This document shows, one piece after another, positions 17,388 to 26,961 of a stretch of 55,022 bases of DNA. This stretch comes from Pseudomonadales bacterium (GTDB taxonomy: Bacteria; Pseudomonadota; Gammaproteobacteria; Pseudomonadales; Pseudohongiellaceae), in contig JALEHB010000111.1 of NCBI GenBank assembly GCA_022763285.1, forward strand, positions 1-55,022, written 5' to 3'. The notes beneath the pieces were generated by a model, which was not told the origin of the DNA, made no database searches, and saw nothing but the letters and a program-made list of their open reading frames with translations. The position numbers and the translations under genes are program-made. Numbering within the stretch: position 1 is the stretch's first letter; the number at the start of each line of letters is the position of its first letter.

Positions 17388-18368
17388 ATGTCCGCCAAGC
17401 TGCAATCAGACCCGCATCAGGCCCGCTATCAGGCCCGTGGCGCGGTAGTCAGCCTGCAACAATTGCTGATTCAGCGCTATGCTGCCCGCAACATGGAGTA
17501 TATGGCCCACCATCGCTCCATCGCCGGCATTTCCGGCCTGCATCTGTCGAAGATGCGCGGCCGGGGTATCGATTTCGAGGAGTTCAGACCCTATCAGGCC
17601 GGTGATGATATCCGCCTGATTGACTGGCGTGTCACTGCCCGAACAAGTAAACCCTTTACCAAGGTCTTTCGGGAAGAGCGGGAAAGGCCCGTCATTATCG
17701 CGGTCGACCAGACCCATAATATGTTTTTCGGCAGCCAGACGGCCTTCAAGTCGGTGATTGCTGCCCAGGCCGCCGCCCTGTTCTGCTGGCTGGCCATCGA
17801 CAACGGTGACCGCGTGGGTGGCCTGGTGTTCAATGATGTGGAATCCAGCCTGGTGCGCCCCAAGCGCAGTCGCCGCTCGGCCCTGCATCTGCTGAATCAG
17901 GTCTATCAGTACAACCAGAACCTTCAGCACGTCAAAGATCCCGAGGCCCAGGTGCCCAAGGACCCGGATTTCAAACCCGGTCTGGCCCACGCCCTGGGGC
18001 AAATTCGCCGCATTACCAAACCCGGCAGTACCCTGTATGTGATTTCCGACTTCGTCACCATGGACAAAAAGGCGCTGCAGTACCTGAATCAGCTGGCCCG
18101 CCACAATAATGTGGTCTGTTGCTTTGTCTATGATGCCCTGGAGGAAACCCTGCCTGTGCCGGGGCTTTACAGCATTACCGATGGCAGCAGCAAAGGCGCC
18201 ATCAACACCCATAATCCCCGCATCCGCAGTCGCTACCGGGATGAATTCCGGGAGCGGGTGGCCAGTATCGAGGCAGAACTCGATCGCCTGCAGATTCGAC
18301 TGATCAAGATGCGTACCAATCAATTCGTGGTAGAACAGATTCGAGAATGGATAGCGAAGACCTATTAA
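17388..18368 (+). CDS. DUF58-domain protein (first copy)
   Basis: DUF58 proteins accompany MoxR ATPases and carry a degenerate VWA-like fold; their biochemical role is unclear. The 326-residue product has the hallmark GRGIDFEEFRPYQAGDDIR followed by IDWRVTARTSKPFTKVF at about 57-94, and a C-terminal VWA-like part (ALVIS-type strands such as TLYVISDFVTMD). No membrane segment is present, unlike the second DUF58 copy at 25968-26933. It ends inside the start of the DUF4381 gene (22-base overlap), so the two are probably translated together. Confidence 0.9.
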   Translation: MSAKLQSDPHQARYQARGAVVSLQQLLIQRYAARNMEYMAHHRSIAGISGLHLSKMRGRGIDFEEFRPYQAGDDIRLIDWRVTARTSKPFTKVFREERERPVIIAVDQTHNMFFGSQTAFKSVIAAQAAALFCWLAIDNGDRVGGLVFNDVESSLVRPKRSRRSALHLLNQVYQYNQNLQHVKDPEAQVPKDPDFKPGLAHALGQIRRITKPGSTLYVISDFVTMDKKALQYLNQLARHNNVVCCFVYDALEETLPVPGLYSITDGSSKGAINTHNPRIRSRYRDEFRERVASIEAELDRLQIRLIKMRTNQFVVEQIREWIAKTY

Positions 18369-18877
18369 GCCAGCTCGCTGATATTCATCTGCCTGAGCCC
18401 GTGTCCTTCTGGCCACCGGCACCGGGCTGGTGGGTGCTGGCCCTGTTGCTGCTGATCGCTGCCGTTCTGGCCTGGCGCAGTTATTCCCGTGCCCACGCCC
18501 GGGCCGAGGTGCGCCGCCGGGCCATCGCCGAACTGCAACGCTGCATGCAACGCTATGGCGATGCCGACGATTCCGATAGCGCCCGTCTGCGCTATGTCAA
18601 CGAGGTCAATTCGGTGCTGCGCCGGGTCGCCCTGGTGCACTTTCCAGACTCCAATGCGGCCAGCCTCAGCGGCCGGGAATGGGTTGATTTTATTCAGAAA
18701 AACGGAGATTCTTCAGGACTCGACGACGAACTTGCCGAGGCCCTCAGCTTTGGCCGTTTCCAGACTCATTGCGACGTCAATGTCGATGCCCTGGACAAGC
18801 TGGGGCGTAGCTGGATCACGAGTCTCTATTCCAGAAATCCGGATATCGCTGGCGCTCAAGGCAAGGTGGCTAAGTAG
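18347..18877 (+). CDS. DUF4381-domain membrane protein
   Basis: The 176-residue protein opens with a short acidic stretch and PEPVSFWPPAPGWW, then one membrane helix (about 28-45), a basic RSYSRAHARAEVRRRA stop-transfer stretch and a helical cytoplasmic domain. This layout and its place between DUF58 and a VWA protein are typical of DUF4381 members of Bat operons. It may link the ATPase to the membrane-bound VWA proteins, which is inference. The ATG lies inside the preceding gene. Confidence 0.85.
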   Translation: MDSEDLLSQLADIHLPEPVSFWPPAPGWWVLALLLLIAAVLAWRSYSRAHARAEVRRRAIAELQRCMQRYGDADDSDSARLRYVNEVNSVLRRVALVHFPDSNAASLSGREWVDFIQKNGDSSGLDDELAEALSFGRFQTHCDVNVDALDKLGRSWITSLYSRNPDIAGAQGKVAK

Positions 18878-18882
18878 ATCTT

Positions 18883-19956
18883 ATGCTTGAATTTACCTGG
18901 CTCTGGGTGGGCCTCATCTTTCCGCTACCCTGGTTAATCAACCGCCTGGTTCCCCGGGCGCCACGCCAGGATGCCGCCCTGTATGTGCCTTTTTTCTCCA
19001 CCCTGTCGCGCCTGCAATCCGACAATGAAAGCATGGCCAGTGGCGATCTGCTGCGCAAGATTATGCTGATGCTGATCTGGCTGTTGCTGGTGCTGGCTGC
19101 CATGCGCCCACAGTGGCTGGGTGAACCGGTCCAGTTGCCCTCCACCGGCCGCGACCTGATGATGGCGGTGGATATTTCCGGTTCCATGGAAGCCCAGGAC
19201 ATGGTGGTGGGCAATCGCCAGGCCTCGCGTATTGATGTGGTAAAAGCGGTGGTGGGTGATTTTGTGGAGCGGCGCGAAGGCGATCGTCTGGGCCTGATCC
19301 TGTTTGCCGCCCATGCCTATATTCAGGCGCCCCTGACCTTTGACCGGGAAACCGTGGGCACCCTGCTGGAAGAGGCAGAAATCGGAATTATTGAGGAATC
19401 CGCCACCGCTATCGGTGACGCCATCGGCCTGTCGGTCATACATCTGCGCAATCGACCCGAGAACAGCCGCGTGCTGGTCCTTCTTACCGACGGGGTCAAC
19501 AATGCCGGCAGCGTCTCGCCGGAACAGGCCGGTCAGCTGGCCCGCCAGGAAAATATCAAGGTTTATACCATCGGCATCGGTGCCGACCAGGTGGTGCAGC
19601 GCACTTTCTTTGGTGCCCGCGCCATCAATCCCTCGGCTGAGCTGGATGAGCAGGTGCTGACCCAGATTGCCGAATCTACCGGGGGCCGCTACTTCCGGGC
19701 CCGGGATGTGTCCGATCTGGTTGAAATCTATGAGGAACTGGATCGCCTGGAAACCATCGAGCAGGACGAACAGACCTATCGCCCTACCCGCGTGCTGTTT
19801 TACTGGCCCCTGAGCGCCGCCATCATCATCAGTTTCCTGCTGGCTCTGATTTCCATTCCCTGGCTGGCACTCACTGGCCGCGGTCGACTGGAACCTGAGG
19901 ATGGCGAAGCGGAAAACGGGACAGATGGCAGTCTGGGTGCGGGAGGTAAAGCCTGA
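18883..19956 (+). CDS. batA: BatA-like VWA-domain membrane protein
   Basis: The 357-residue protein has two N-terminal membrane helices (about 5-20 and 58-76), a von Willebrand A domain with a complete MIDAS (DISGSM, Asp97/Ser99/Ser101) and a C-terminal helix near 307-328. This is the BatA plan from Bacteroides and Leptospira aerotolerance operons; in those organisms Bat proteins help survive oxygen or oxidative stress, but the biochemical mechanism is unsettled. LTDGVNNAGSVSPEQAG and VYTIGIGAD are classic VWA strands. The stop overlaps the next start as TGATG, implying coupling. The MIDAS suggests it is the metal-dependent partner of the MoxR ATPase. Confidence 0.92.
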   Translation: MLEFTWLWVGLIFPLPWLINRLVPRAPRQDAALYVPFFSTLSRLQSDNESMASGDLLRKIMLMLIWLLLVLAAMRPQWLGEPVQLPSTGRDLMMAVDISGSMEAQDMVVGNRQASRIDVVKAVVGDFVERREGDRLGLILFAAHAYIQAPLTFDRETVGTLLEEAEIGIIEESATAIGDAIGLSVIHLRNRPENSRVLVLLTDGVNNAGSVSPEQAGQLARQENIKVYTIGIGADQVVQRTFFGARAINPSAELDEQVLTQIAESTGGRYFRARDVSDLVEIYEELDRLETIEQDEQTYRPTRVLFYWPLSAAIIISFLLALISIPWLALTGRGRLEPEDGEAENGTDGSLGAGGKA

Positions 19957-21743
19957 TGGATTTCACCATGCCCACCAGCCTGCTTCAGGATTTCCATTTT
20001 CTGCGCCCGCTGTGGCTGCTGGCCTTGTTGCCGGCGCTGGTGTTTTTCATCGCCCTGTGGCGCATGAATTCCTCACTGAGTGCCTGGGACAGAGCCATCG
20101 ACAAGGATTTGCTGCCCTATTTGCTGGAAACCAGCAAGAGTGCTGCCCAGCGCACCCCTTTATATTTGCTACTGGCGGCCTGGATACTGTCCACGGTGGC
20201 CCTGGCCGGCCCGGTCTGGGAAGAACTGCCACAGCCGGTGCAGCAACGGGAAGATGCCCTGGTTATCGTCATGGACCTGTCCCTGTCCATGTTTGCAGCC
20301 GACCACGAGCCCAGTCGCCTGGATCTGGCCAAACGCAAACTGCGGGACATCCTGGCTCTGCGCGATGAGGGCCAGACCGCCCTGATTGTCTATGCCGGTG
20401 ATGCCCATACCGTGACGCCACTGACCGATGATGTGGTTACCATCGCCTCCCTGGTGCCCTCCCTCAGTCCCAATATCATGCCCCTGTTTGGCAGCAATCC
20501 GGTGCCTGCAATACAGATGGCCGTGGATCTGCTCGATGAAGTGGAAGCCGTGCGGGGCAAGATCCTGTTCATGACCGATGGCATTGCCGGTTTTCAGGAA
20601 GAGCAGCGCCTCACCGAGGTAATGGAAGACAGCGGCTATGAACTCCTGATCATGGGGATTGGTACCGAAACCGGGGCGCCCATCAGCACCAGTGATGGCG
20701 GTTTTCTGACCGACGATCGCGGCGGCGTGGTGGTACCCACCCTGAATCGCAATGTACTGCAGTCCCTGGCCAACCGTAGCGGTGGCCGCTATCACGACAT
20801 TCAACTGGCGGACTCGGATCTGGCCTATCTGCTGCCGGACAATGAACTGCTGGATGATGAACAGATGTCTGAAGTGGAAGAAGAATTCGACATCTGGTAC
20901 GAAGCCGGCCCCTTTTTGCTGCTGCTGGTTTTGCCCATTGTTGCCATGAGTTTCCGTCGCGGCTGGTTGTTTGCCTTCACGCTGGTTTTCGCCGGCGGCC
21001 TGCTGTTGCCCGCCGAACAGGCCCAGGCCCAGGGCTTTGCCTGGCGGGATCTGTGGCAGACTCCCAATCAGCAGGCAGCGGATGCTTTCGAGGAAGAACG
21101 CCACGACGAAGCAGCCCTGATGTTTGAGAATCCGGAATGGGCCGGTGCCGCCAGTTATCGGGCTGGCGACTATGAGACCGCCATCGCTTCTTTCGCCGCC
21201 TCGGATACCGCCGACGGACACTACAATCGCGGCAATGCCCTGGCCATGGCCGGTGCCTTCCAGGAAGCCCTGGCAGCCTATAACCGCACCCTGACCATGG
21301 AGCCCGACCATGCCGATGCCCTGCACAACAAGGAGATTGTTGAGCAGCTCATTCAGGAGCAGGAAAACGAGGAAGGCGAACAGCAGGACGGCGAGAGTCA
21401 GGAAAACCAGTCAGAACAAAACTCCGAGAATCAGTCCGAGCAGAGCGAAGAAAACAATCAGCAGCAGGACCAGGAGAGTCAGGAAGGCAACGAAGAACAG
21501 CAACAGCAGGAGCAGCAACAGCAGCAGCCTCCTGAAGACCAGGAAAACTCCGAATCCAATAGCGAGCAAAATACGCCCACCGACACCAGCAACGAAGAGT
21601 TTGAGGAACAACAATCTCTGGAGCAATGGCTGCGTCGTATCGAAGACGATCCCGGTGAGTTGCTGCGACGCAAGTTCCGTTACCAGTATCGGCAGCGACA
21701 ACTCAATGGCACGGCCAATAATGGCGGAGGACAGATATGGTAA
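19956..21743 (+). CDS. BatB/BatC-like fusion: VWA domain plus TPR and a glutamine-rich tail
   Basis: The 595-residue protein joins two Bat functions. Residues 1-300 have two membrane helices (about 18-35 and 68-85) and a VWA domain with MIDAS-like DLSLSM (from Asp107). Two more hydrophobic stretches lie near 308-343. A TPR unit (HYNRGNALAMAGAFQEALAA and onward, about 420-460) matches BatC. From about 470 to 550 the chain is almost only Gln, Glu, Asn and Ser, including a Q5 run, and is probably disordered. Separate BatB and BatC exist in Bacteroidetes; the fusion is common in proteobacteria. The start overlaps batA, and its end overlaps the next gene by 7 bases. Confidence 0.9.
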   Translation: MDFTMPTSLLQDFHFLRPLWLLALLPALVFFIALWRMNSSLSAWDRAIDKDLLPYLLETSKSAAQRTPLYLLLAAWILSTVALAGPVWEELPQPVQQREDALVIVMDLSLSMFAADHEPSRLDLAKRKLRDILALRDEGQTALIVYAGDAHTVTPLTDDVVTIASLVPSLSPNIMPLFGSNPVPAIQMAVDLLDEVEAVRGKILFMTDGIAGFQEEQRLTEVMEDSGYELLIMGIGTETGAPISTSDGGFLTDDRGGVVVPTLNRNVLQSLANRSGGRYHDIQLADSDLAYLLPDNELLDDEQMSEVEEEFDIWYEAGPFLLLLVLPIVAMSFRRGWLFAFTLVFAGGLLLPAEQAQAQGFAWRDLWQTPNQQAADAFEEERHDEAALMFENPEWAGAASYRAGDYETAIASFAASDTADGHYNRGNALAMAGAFQEALAAYNRTLTMEPDHADALHNKEIVEQLIQEQENEEGEQQDGESQENQSEQNSENQSEQSEENNQQQDQESQEGNEEQQQQEQQQQQPPEDQENSESNSEQNTPTDTSNEEFEEQQSLEQWLRRIEDDPGELLRRKFRYQYRQRQLNGTANNGGGQIW

Positions 21744-23500
21744 GCCTGCTCAGAAAGCTGATGATAGTGCCATTGCTTCTGCTTGCCGGACTGGCCACTG
21801 CCCAGCAGGTGGATATCGAGGTTGACCGCAATGAACTGGCCCGGGGCGAAACCCTGACCCTTACCATTCGCGTTTACGAACAACGCCAGGGCGTGCAGTT
21901 AGACCTGACCCCTCTCACTGATAATTTCGATGTACTCGGCACTCGCACTTCCAGCCAGATCCGCTCGGTTAATGGCAGTGTGGAATCCTGGACCGATTAT
22001 GTCGTCACCCTCTTTCCGCTGACCGAGGGCGAACTGGAAATTCCCTCGCTAAATATCAACAGCGTGCAGACTGATCCTATTGCCATTAATGTGGTCAATC
22101 AGGGCCCCCGCTCCAATCAGGCCAGTGATGAGCTTTTTCTGGAGATCGAGGTCAACAAGGAATCGGTCTATGTGCAGGAGCAACTGCTGTTCACCGTGCG
22201 CCTGTTCTACACCATTAACGGTATTCGCAATCCCCAGTTCACCGAACCGGAAATGCCCGACACGGTGGTTGAGCTGATCGGCTCACCCAACCAGTACGAG
22301 GAATTGATCGACGGCGTACGCTACGGCGTCTATGAAAAACGCTATGTGATCTTCCCCCAGCGCAGTGGCCCACTGGAGATTCCCGATATTCTGTTCCGCG
22401 GTGAGGTGACCGATGGCTCCAGTAATTTCGTGTTCCGCAATCTCAATACCCGCCGCGTCACCGCCTTCATCGATGGCATCACCATTGACGTGAAGGAACG
22501 CCCGGCCTCGGCCCAGAGCGTCAACTGGTTACCCGCCAGCCGCGTCAGCCTGAGCGAAGACTGGAGTCGCAGCCTGGATGATTTGCAGATCGGTGATTCC
22601 GTGGTTCGCACCATCACCATGAGCGCCGAGGGTCTCGATGGCGCAGTCTTGCCACCCCTGACAGAAGAGAACATCGCCGGCATGAATACCTATCCCGATC
22701 CGCCGGAGATCGATCGCAGCTTTGTGGACGGCAGTATTGTCGGCACCCGCATCGAATCCACTACCCTGGTAGCTACCGCCGCCGGCGAGCTGGAAATCCC
22801 CCAGGTGACGGTGCCCTGGTGGAACGTGGACAGCGACCAGATGGAGTCATCCATCATCCCGGCCACCCGCATCAACATCGCCTCGGTTGCCGGTGAAGTT
22901 CCCTCGGAACAGGCCGTGGCCAGTACTGAAAACCTGGAAGATCTGCTTGCCCGAGCGCCGGTGGTGGACCAGGCCATGATCGATGCCCAGGCTGAGGCTG
23001 AGGTTATCCAGGTGGATGCGTCCTGGATGAATTACCTGATCGCCGCCGCCTTCGCCATTGTGCTGTTCAGTATTTACCGCCTGGCTATCGTGCCACGCAG
23101 CGAAGAAATCAGTGCCTGGTATACCGGCCTCAAGCGTTCGGTCACCGAACACTATGACCCTGCCAATAATGAAACCGTGGCCTATCGCAATCTGCAGGCC
23201 GCCTGCCGCAGTGGCGATGAGATCCGGATTCGCAACAGTCTCATTACCTGGTGCGGACACCTGATCAGGGACCGCAAGGTTCGCAGCATGGAAGACATCC
23301 TGCAGCAAGGGCAGATCACGGCCCTGCATGAACCGGCCAGTGCCCTGCAGGACAAGTTGTTCAACCAGCAGTCCAGCGTCCGTTTTTCAGCCAGTGAACT
23401 GCTGGATACCGTGAACGGTCTGCGCAAAACGAACAAACTTAGACAACGGCAACAAGCCCGGGACGACCGCTTCGATTTGCCGCCTCTCTACAAATCCTGA
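21737..23500 (+). CDS. batD: BatD-like oxygen-tolerance protein
   Basis: The 587-residue protein begins with a clear signal peptide (MVSLLRKLMIVPLLLLAGLATA) and then QVDIEVDRNELARGETLTL, the usual BatD opening. A series of periplasmic beta-sandwich repeats follows. Near 430-450 a membrane helix (YLIAAAFAIVLFSIYRLAI) anchors it, followed by a helical cytoplasmic tail. GGAGG precedes the ATG, which lies inside the upstream gene (7-base overlap). The product probably presents a large periplasmic domain to the VWA proteins. It is the last Bat gene of the operon, with SUI1 following after 9 bases. Confidence 0.9.
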   Translation: MVSLLRKLMIVPLLLLAGLATAQQVDIEVDRNELARGETLTLTIRVYEQRQGVQLDLTPLTDNFDVLGTRTSSQIRSVNGSVESWTDYVVTLFPLTEGELEIPSLNINSVQTDPIAINVVNQGPRSNQASDELFLEIEVNKESVYVQEQLLFTVRLFYTINGIRNPQFTEPEMPDTVVELIGSPNQYEELIDGVRYGVYEKRYVIFPQRSGPLEIPDILFRGEVTDGSSNFVFRNLNTRRVTAFIDGITIDVKERPASAQSVNWLPASRVSLSEDWSRSLDDLQIGDSVVRTITMSAEGLDGAVLPPLTEENIAGMNTYPDPPEIDRSFVDGSIVGTRIESTTLVATAAGELEIPQVTVPWWNVDSDQMESSIIPATRINIASVAGEVPSEQAVASTENLEDLLARAPVVDQAMIDAQAEAEVIQVDASWMNYLIAAAFAIVLFSIYRLAIVPRSEEISAWYTGLKRSVTEHYDPANNETVAYRNLQAACRSGDEIRIRNSLITWCGHLIRDRKVRSMEDILQQGQITALHEPASALQDKLFNQQSSVRFSASELLDTVNGLRKTNKLRQRQQARDDRFDLPPLYKS

Positions 23501-23509
23501 TTCCCCATC

Positions 23510-23860
23510 ATGAGCAGTAAACTGGTCTACAGCACCGGTGGTGACAATCAATGCCCGCGCTGTGGCAAGCGTCTGGACAAATGCCGCTGCGAACAGATTG
23601 ACCATCGACAGCCAAAGGGCGACGGTATCGTTCGCATCGGCCGGGAAACCAAGGGGCGAGGCGGCAAGCAGGTCACCCTTATTCGCGGTATTGAACTGCC
23701 TGAAACAGAATTGAAGGCCCTGGCCAAAAAGCTCAAGGCCCGTTGCGGCAGTGGCGGCAGCGTCAAGCAGGGTGTGATCGAATTACAGGGGGACAAGCGC
23801 CAGGTAGCCCTGGAATTTCTTGAGGCCGAGAACTTTACGGTGAAACTGGCGGGCGGCTGA
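23510..23860 (+). CDS. yciH: SUI1/eIF1-like translation factor (YciH)
   Basis: The 116-residue protein has the SUI1 core: GDGIVRIGRETKGRGGKQVTLI, then LAKKLKARCGSGGSVKQG and IELQGDKRQVALEFLE. Bacterial YciH resembles eukaryotic eIF1 and can discriminate against non-canonical initiation complexes in vitro. The N-terminus carries a CPRCGKRLDKCRC cysteine set that may bind zinc; E. coli YciH lacks it, but other gammaproteobacterial forms have it, as far as I recall. The gene follows batD by 9 bases with no strong ribosome site, so it may be read by coupling. It converges on tgpA. Confidence 0.92.
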   Translation: MSSKLVYSTGGDNQCPRCGKRLDKCRCEQIDHRQPKGDGIVRIGRETKGRGGKQVTLIRGIELPETELKALAKKLKARCGSGGSVKQGVIELQGDKRQVALEFLEAENFTVKLAGG

Positions 23861-23904
23861 ATGGGTGCCGCTTCTTCCGGTTCTGCTTTATCAACTCTTG
23901 CTTT

Positions 23905-25971
23905 TCAACCCTGGCTCTTCAAAACAGGCATGAGCCGAAAGCGCAACTGCCGCAACACCGACCTCAGACGCGATTGTAATTGTCGCTGCCGGGATGCTTG
24001 CAAGTCGGCATGGCGGTAATTCAGCTCCAGATAAAGCTCGGTAATCTCTTGCACCAATGGGGCCAGGTCCGGCCGCGCCTCACACACGCGCCTGCAATAA
24101 TCATTGGGTGCCTCGCCCCGTTGTCGGCCCAGGCCAATTTTATCCAGCTCCCGCCCCAGTTGCAGATAAAGACGGTCCACCGGTGTGCGGCGGGTACGGG
24201 GTTCGGTCCAGATGATGGCCACTGCGATGCCCGCCACCATGATCACCGCCAAAGAAGCAAACAGCAGCACCACCTTCTCTTCTGTTACCTCACCCAACAG
24301 GCGCTCGAATAATTCGAACTGCACTTCTTCATCGTAATTCACCACACGCCGGTTCCATTCATACTCGATGGCATCGAGGCGCAGGCGCAGTGTGTTAATC
24401 CAGTCCATGGCACCGAGCCTGGAACGGGAAAACAGGGATTGCTCAAGAAAGGCCGGATCATCCGCCAGAGCCGCCTCCACGCCCTGCTCGATACGCTCCG
24501 GGGATACCGCGGCCGTGGGATCAAAGCGAACCCAGCCGCGTCCTTCCAGCCAGACTTCATTCCAGGCATGGGCGTTATACTGGTAGACCATCATGTAATC
24601 TTCATAACGGTTGTACTCTGCTCCCTGATAGCCCACGACCACCCGCGCCGGAATCCCTGCTGCCCGCATCAGGAAGGCAAAGCTGCTGGCATAGTGCTCA
24701 CAGAAACCCGCCATGGTATTGAAGAGAAAATCATCCACCCGGTTGTCCCCCAGCAAGGGTGGATTGAGGGTGTAGAAATATTCATTCTGCTGAAAACGGG
24801 CCAGCACGGCATAGATATAATCCAGATCGCTATCGGTGTCAGCGCGCAAGCGCTGGGCCAAAGCCCGACTCTGGCTGTTACCACCGGTTGGCAGTTCGAG
24901 ACTGCGGCGCCGGACGCTGTCCAGCAACAATAAATCGGTCCTGCTGCCCCGATAACTGCGCAGATCGTAGCTCATGCGCTTGGTGATCAGACCATTGTTG
25001 AAAATTTCAAAATTGCGACTCTGGAACAGTTCCCGGTTCATGGGGTCGGCCAGATGCAGGCCATAGAGCCAGGGTTGCTGGGTTGGTTCCATGATGACGT
25101 TGTAGTCGATCACATCATCGGACAGGCGTACCCGGTCCTCCCAACTCCACTGAAAATCATTCAGACTGGCGGCCTGGGCATAGGATGAACCTCGTCGGGT
25201 ACGGCGCCAGGTCACCCCGTCAAAATCATCCAGCACCAGCCCTCGCCAGTACAGGTTCTCATGCAAAGGTGGCGGCGAATTTTCGAATTGAACCCGAAAA
25301 GCCAGTTCACTGGAGCGGCCAAGCTGGGCGATATCACCGGGTGACATTTCATCAGTCACCCCGGTGCCGGCCCCATTGTTTTGCACTGGCACCGCCCACA
25401 GGGGTGCGATACGGGGAAACACCAGAAACAGAACCACTGCCAGGGGCAGCGCCTGCAGGCCCATCTTCAGGGACAGACTGAAAGTGCCCGAGTGATTATC
25501 CAGCAAGGTGGAGCGATTGAGTGCCACCATGGCGGTGGTGGTGACCAGCACCGATAACGCGATATAGGCGCTGGAAACAGCGGACTGGGAATACAGGAAG
25601 GCCACCATCAGCATCACGAAACACAGGCTGATCACCACATAGATGTCGCGCTTGTGACGCATCTCGATAAGCTTGAATACAAAGCCCAGGGTCAGCAGGC
25701 TGGCGGCACTGTCCAGGCCAATGCCCAGATTACGCATCTGGCTCACTGACACCAGCAGGGTAAAGATAACAATGGCGATACGCAGACTGCGCCCTGGATA
25801 TCCCAGCCTGCCTGCGTAAATCAGCCAACGCCAGACAATACAGGCCACCGCAATGGCGCTGATCCACAGCGGCATACGCAGAGCCTGGGGTGCCACCACC
25901 AGCATCACCGCCAGCAAGACCCAGCTCAGGGCGGAACGGGGAATCTGATAATCAATTTCACTGCGCATCAT
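23905..25971 (-). CDS. tgpA: TgpA-like membrane transglutaminase (DUF3488 / transglutaminase / DUF4129)
   Basis: The 688-residue protein has about six membrane helices in the first 190 residues (DUF3488), a periplasmic transglutaminase-like domain with the full catalytic triad (Cys424 in AGFCEHYAS, His468 in NAHAWNEV, Asp484 in VRFDPTAA), a membrane helix near 570-590 and a cytoplasmic DUF4129-like tail. In Pseudomonas aeruginosa TgpA is essential for viability; its substrate is not settled. It follows DUF58 and MoxR genes, and its start overlaps the DUF58 stop (ATGA), so the three form one unit. Confidence 0.93.
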   Translation of the reverse strand: MMRSEIDYQIPRSALSWVLLAVMLVVAPQALRMPLWISAIAVACIVWRWLIYAGRLGYPGRSLRIAIVIFTLLVSVSQMRNLGIGLDSAASLLTLGFVFKLIEMRHKRDIYVVISLCFVMLMVAFLYSQSAVSSAYIALSVLVTTTAMVALNRSTLLDNHSGTFSLSLKMGLQALPLAVVLFLVFPRIAPLWAVPVQNNGAGTGVTDEMSPGDIAQLGRSSELAFRVQFENSPPPLHENLYWRGLVLDDFDGVTWRRTRRGSSYAQAASLNDFQWSWEDRVRLSDDVIDYNVIMEPTQQPWLYGLHLADPMNRELFQSRNFEIFNNGLITKRMSYDLRSYRGSRTDLLLLDSVRRRSLELPTGGNSQSRALAQRLRADTDSDLDYIYAVLARFQQNEYFYTLNPPLLGDNRVDDFLFNTMAGFCEHYASSFAFLMRAAGIPARVVVGYQGAEYNRYEDYMMVYQYNAHAWNEVWLEGRGWVRFDPTAAVSPERIEQGVEAALADDPAFLEQSLFSRSRLGAMDWINTLRLRLDAIEYEWNRRVVNYDEEVQFELFERLLGEVTEEKVVLLFASLAVIMVAGIAVAIIWTEPRTRRTPVDRLYLQLGRELDKIGLGRQRGEAPNDYCRRVCEARPDLAPLVQEITELYLELNYRHADLQASRQRQLQSRLRSVLRQLRFRLMPVLKSQG

Positions 25972-26933
25972 TCAATCCCGTACAAGGCCAGACAACGCAG
26001 CAATTTGTCCCGGTGTGCCGCGCCGCTGTCGGGTGGAATCTCCAGGCCAGGCATCTTCAATCCGAAACTCTGCTTTTCACGGCTCAGCTTCAACACCCCA
26101 TAGCAAAGACGGGACAAGCGCTCCTCCACCGAGAATCCGTAAAACATATCCCAGTCCAGCCACACGCGGCTATCGACATAATCCACAAACTGCTTCAGTT
26201 GCATGCCCTGACCCCGGGCCACGTTCTTCCAGGCTACCTGGCGCAGAGGGTCACCCGGTACATAATCCCGGAAACCATAAAAATCCTCACTGCCTTCCTG
26301 CATCAGAGCCGACTCTTCGCCACCGCCTCCTCCGCTGTCAAACTGCTCCATGGAAAAGGCTACCGGCCTGGGATAGACAATACAGTTCAGATTCAGATTT
26401 ATCAGCGACCAGGCCCGGCAGATTCCGAGGGGAAAATAAGTGGTGATGCGCAGAATTGGGGCCTGGCAGCGACCGCGCTTGTTGCAACGATAAAAGACCT
26501 GCACACGATCGCGATCCACTGTCACCAGATCGGCATGACTGGGGCTGTGCTCCGCAAAGGCGAGCTCGACCGCTTCATGGGATTTTTTATTGCCCCGGGA
26601 TAGCTCGATAGTGAAGCTGGCTTCTTCACCGCAGAACACCGGCGCGGTGGGTAGACTCTTCAGATTCAGGCCATTGAGATTATTGTAGGCATAAAGAATG
26701 GAGAGGATGAACAGACTGATCATCATGAAGGCCAGACCGAAAGCCAGGCTGACGGCATAGTTGATCGCCGCAATGAAAACCAGTCCCGCCGCCAGTAAAA
26801 ACATCAGGCCATTGCCGGTGGGCAACACATAGATAATACGGCGATTGAGGGTAATGCTGTCAGTGAGCGGCACACGGCTGGCCACCCACTTTGCGTAGCG
26901 TTTGCGAAAAGCCTGTCTGAAGCTGTCTTGCAT
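25968..26933 (-). CDS. DUF58-domain protein (second copy), with membrane helices
   Basis: The product (about 321 residues) has two hydrophobic segments near 34-78 (GLMFLLAAGLVFIAAINYAVS and AFMMISLFILSILYA) before the DUF58 signature YGFRDYVPGDPLRQVAWK. That domain is shorter than in the copy at 17388-18368, and the two are clearly separate lineages. The ATG at 26933 has GGGAG 7 bases upstream; a GTG at 26957 is in frame but lacks a ribosome site. It shares ATGA with tgpA and lies 28 bases after the second moxR. DUF58 proteins partner MoxR ATPases; the exact role here is unknown. Confidence 0.88.
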   Translation of the reverse strand: MQDSFRQAFRKRYAKWVASRVPLTDSITLNRRIIYVLPTGNGLMFLLAAGLVFIAAINYAVSLAFGLAFMMISLFILSILYAYNNLNGLNLKSLPTAPVFCGEEASFTIELSRGNKKSHEAVELAFAEHSPSHADLVTVDRDRVQVFYRCNKRGRCQAPILRITTYFPLGICRAWSLINLNLNCIVYPRPVAFSMEQFDSGGGGGEESALMQEGSEDFYGFRDYVPGDPLRQVAWKNVARGQGMQLKQFVDYVDSRVWLDWDMFYGFSVEERLSRLCYGVLKLSREKQSFGLKMPGLEIPPDSGAAHRDKLLRCLALYGIE

Positions 26934-26961
26934 TGCCCTGCTCCCGAACCGGGACACCGGC

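Noticed and set aside
21480-21560. CAG-rich stretch as a possible microsatellite or CRISPR-like repeat
   Set aside because: It is the glutamine-rich coding tail of the BatB/C gene; codons are mixed and no regular repeat-spacer pattern exists.
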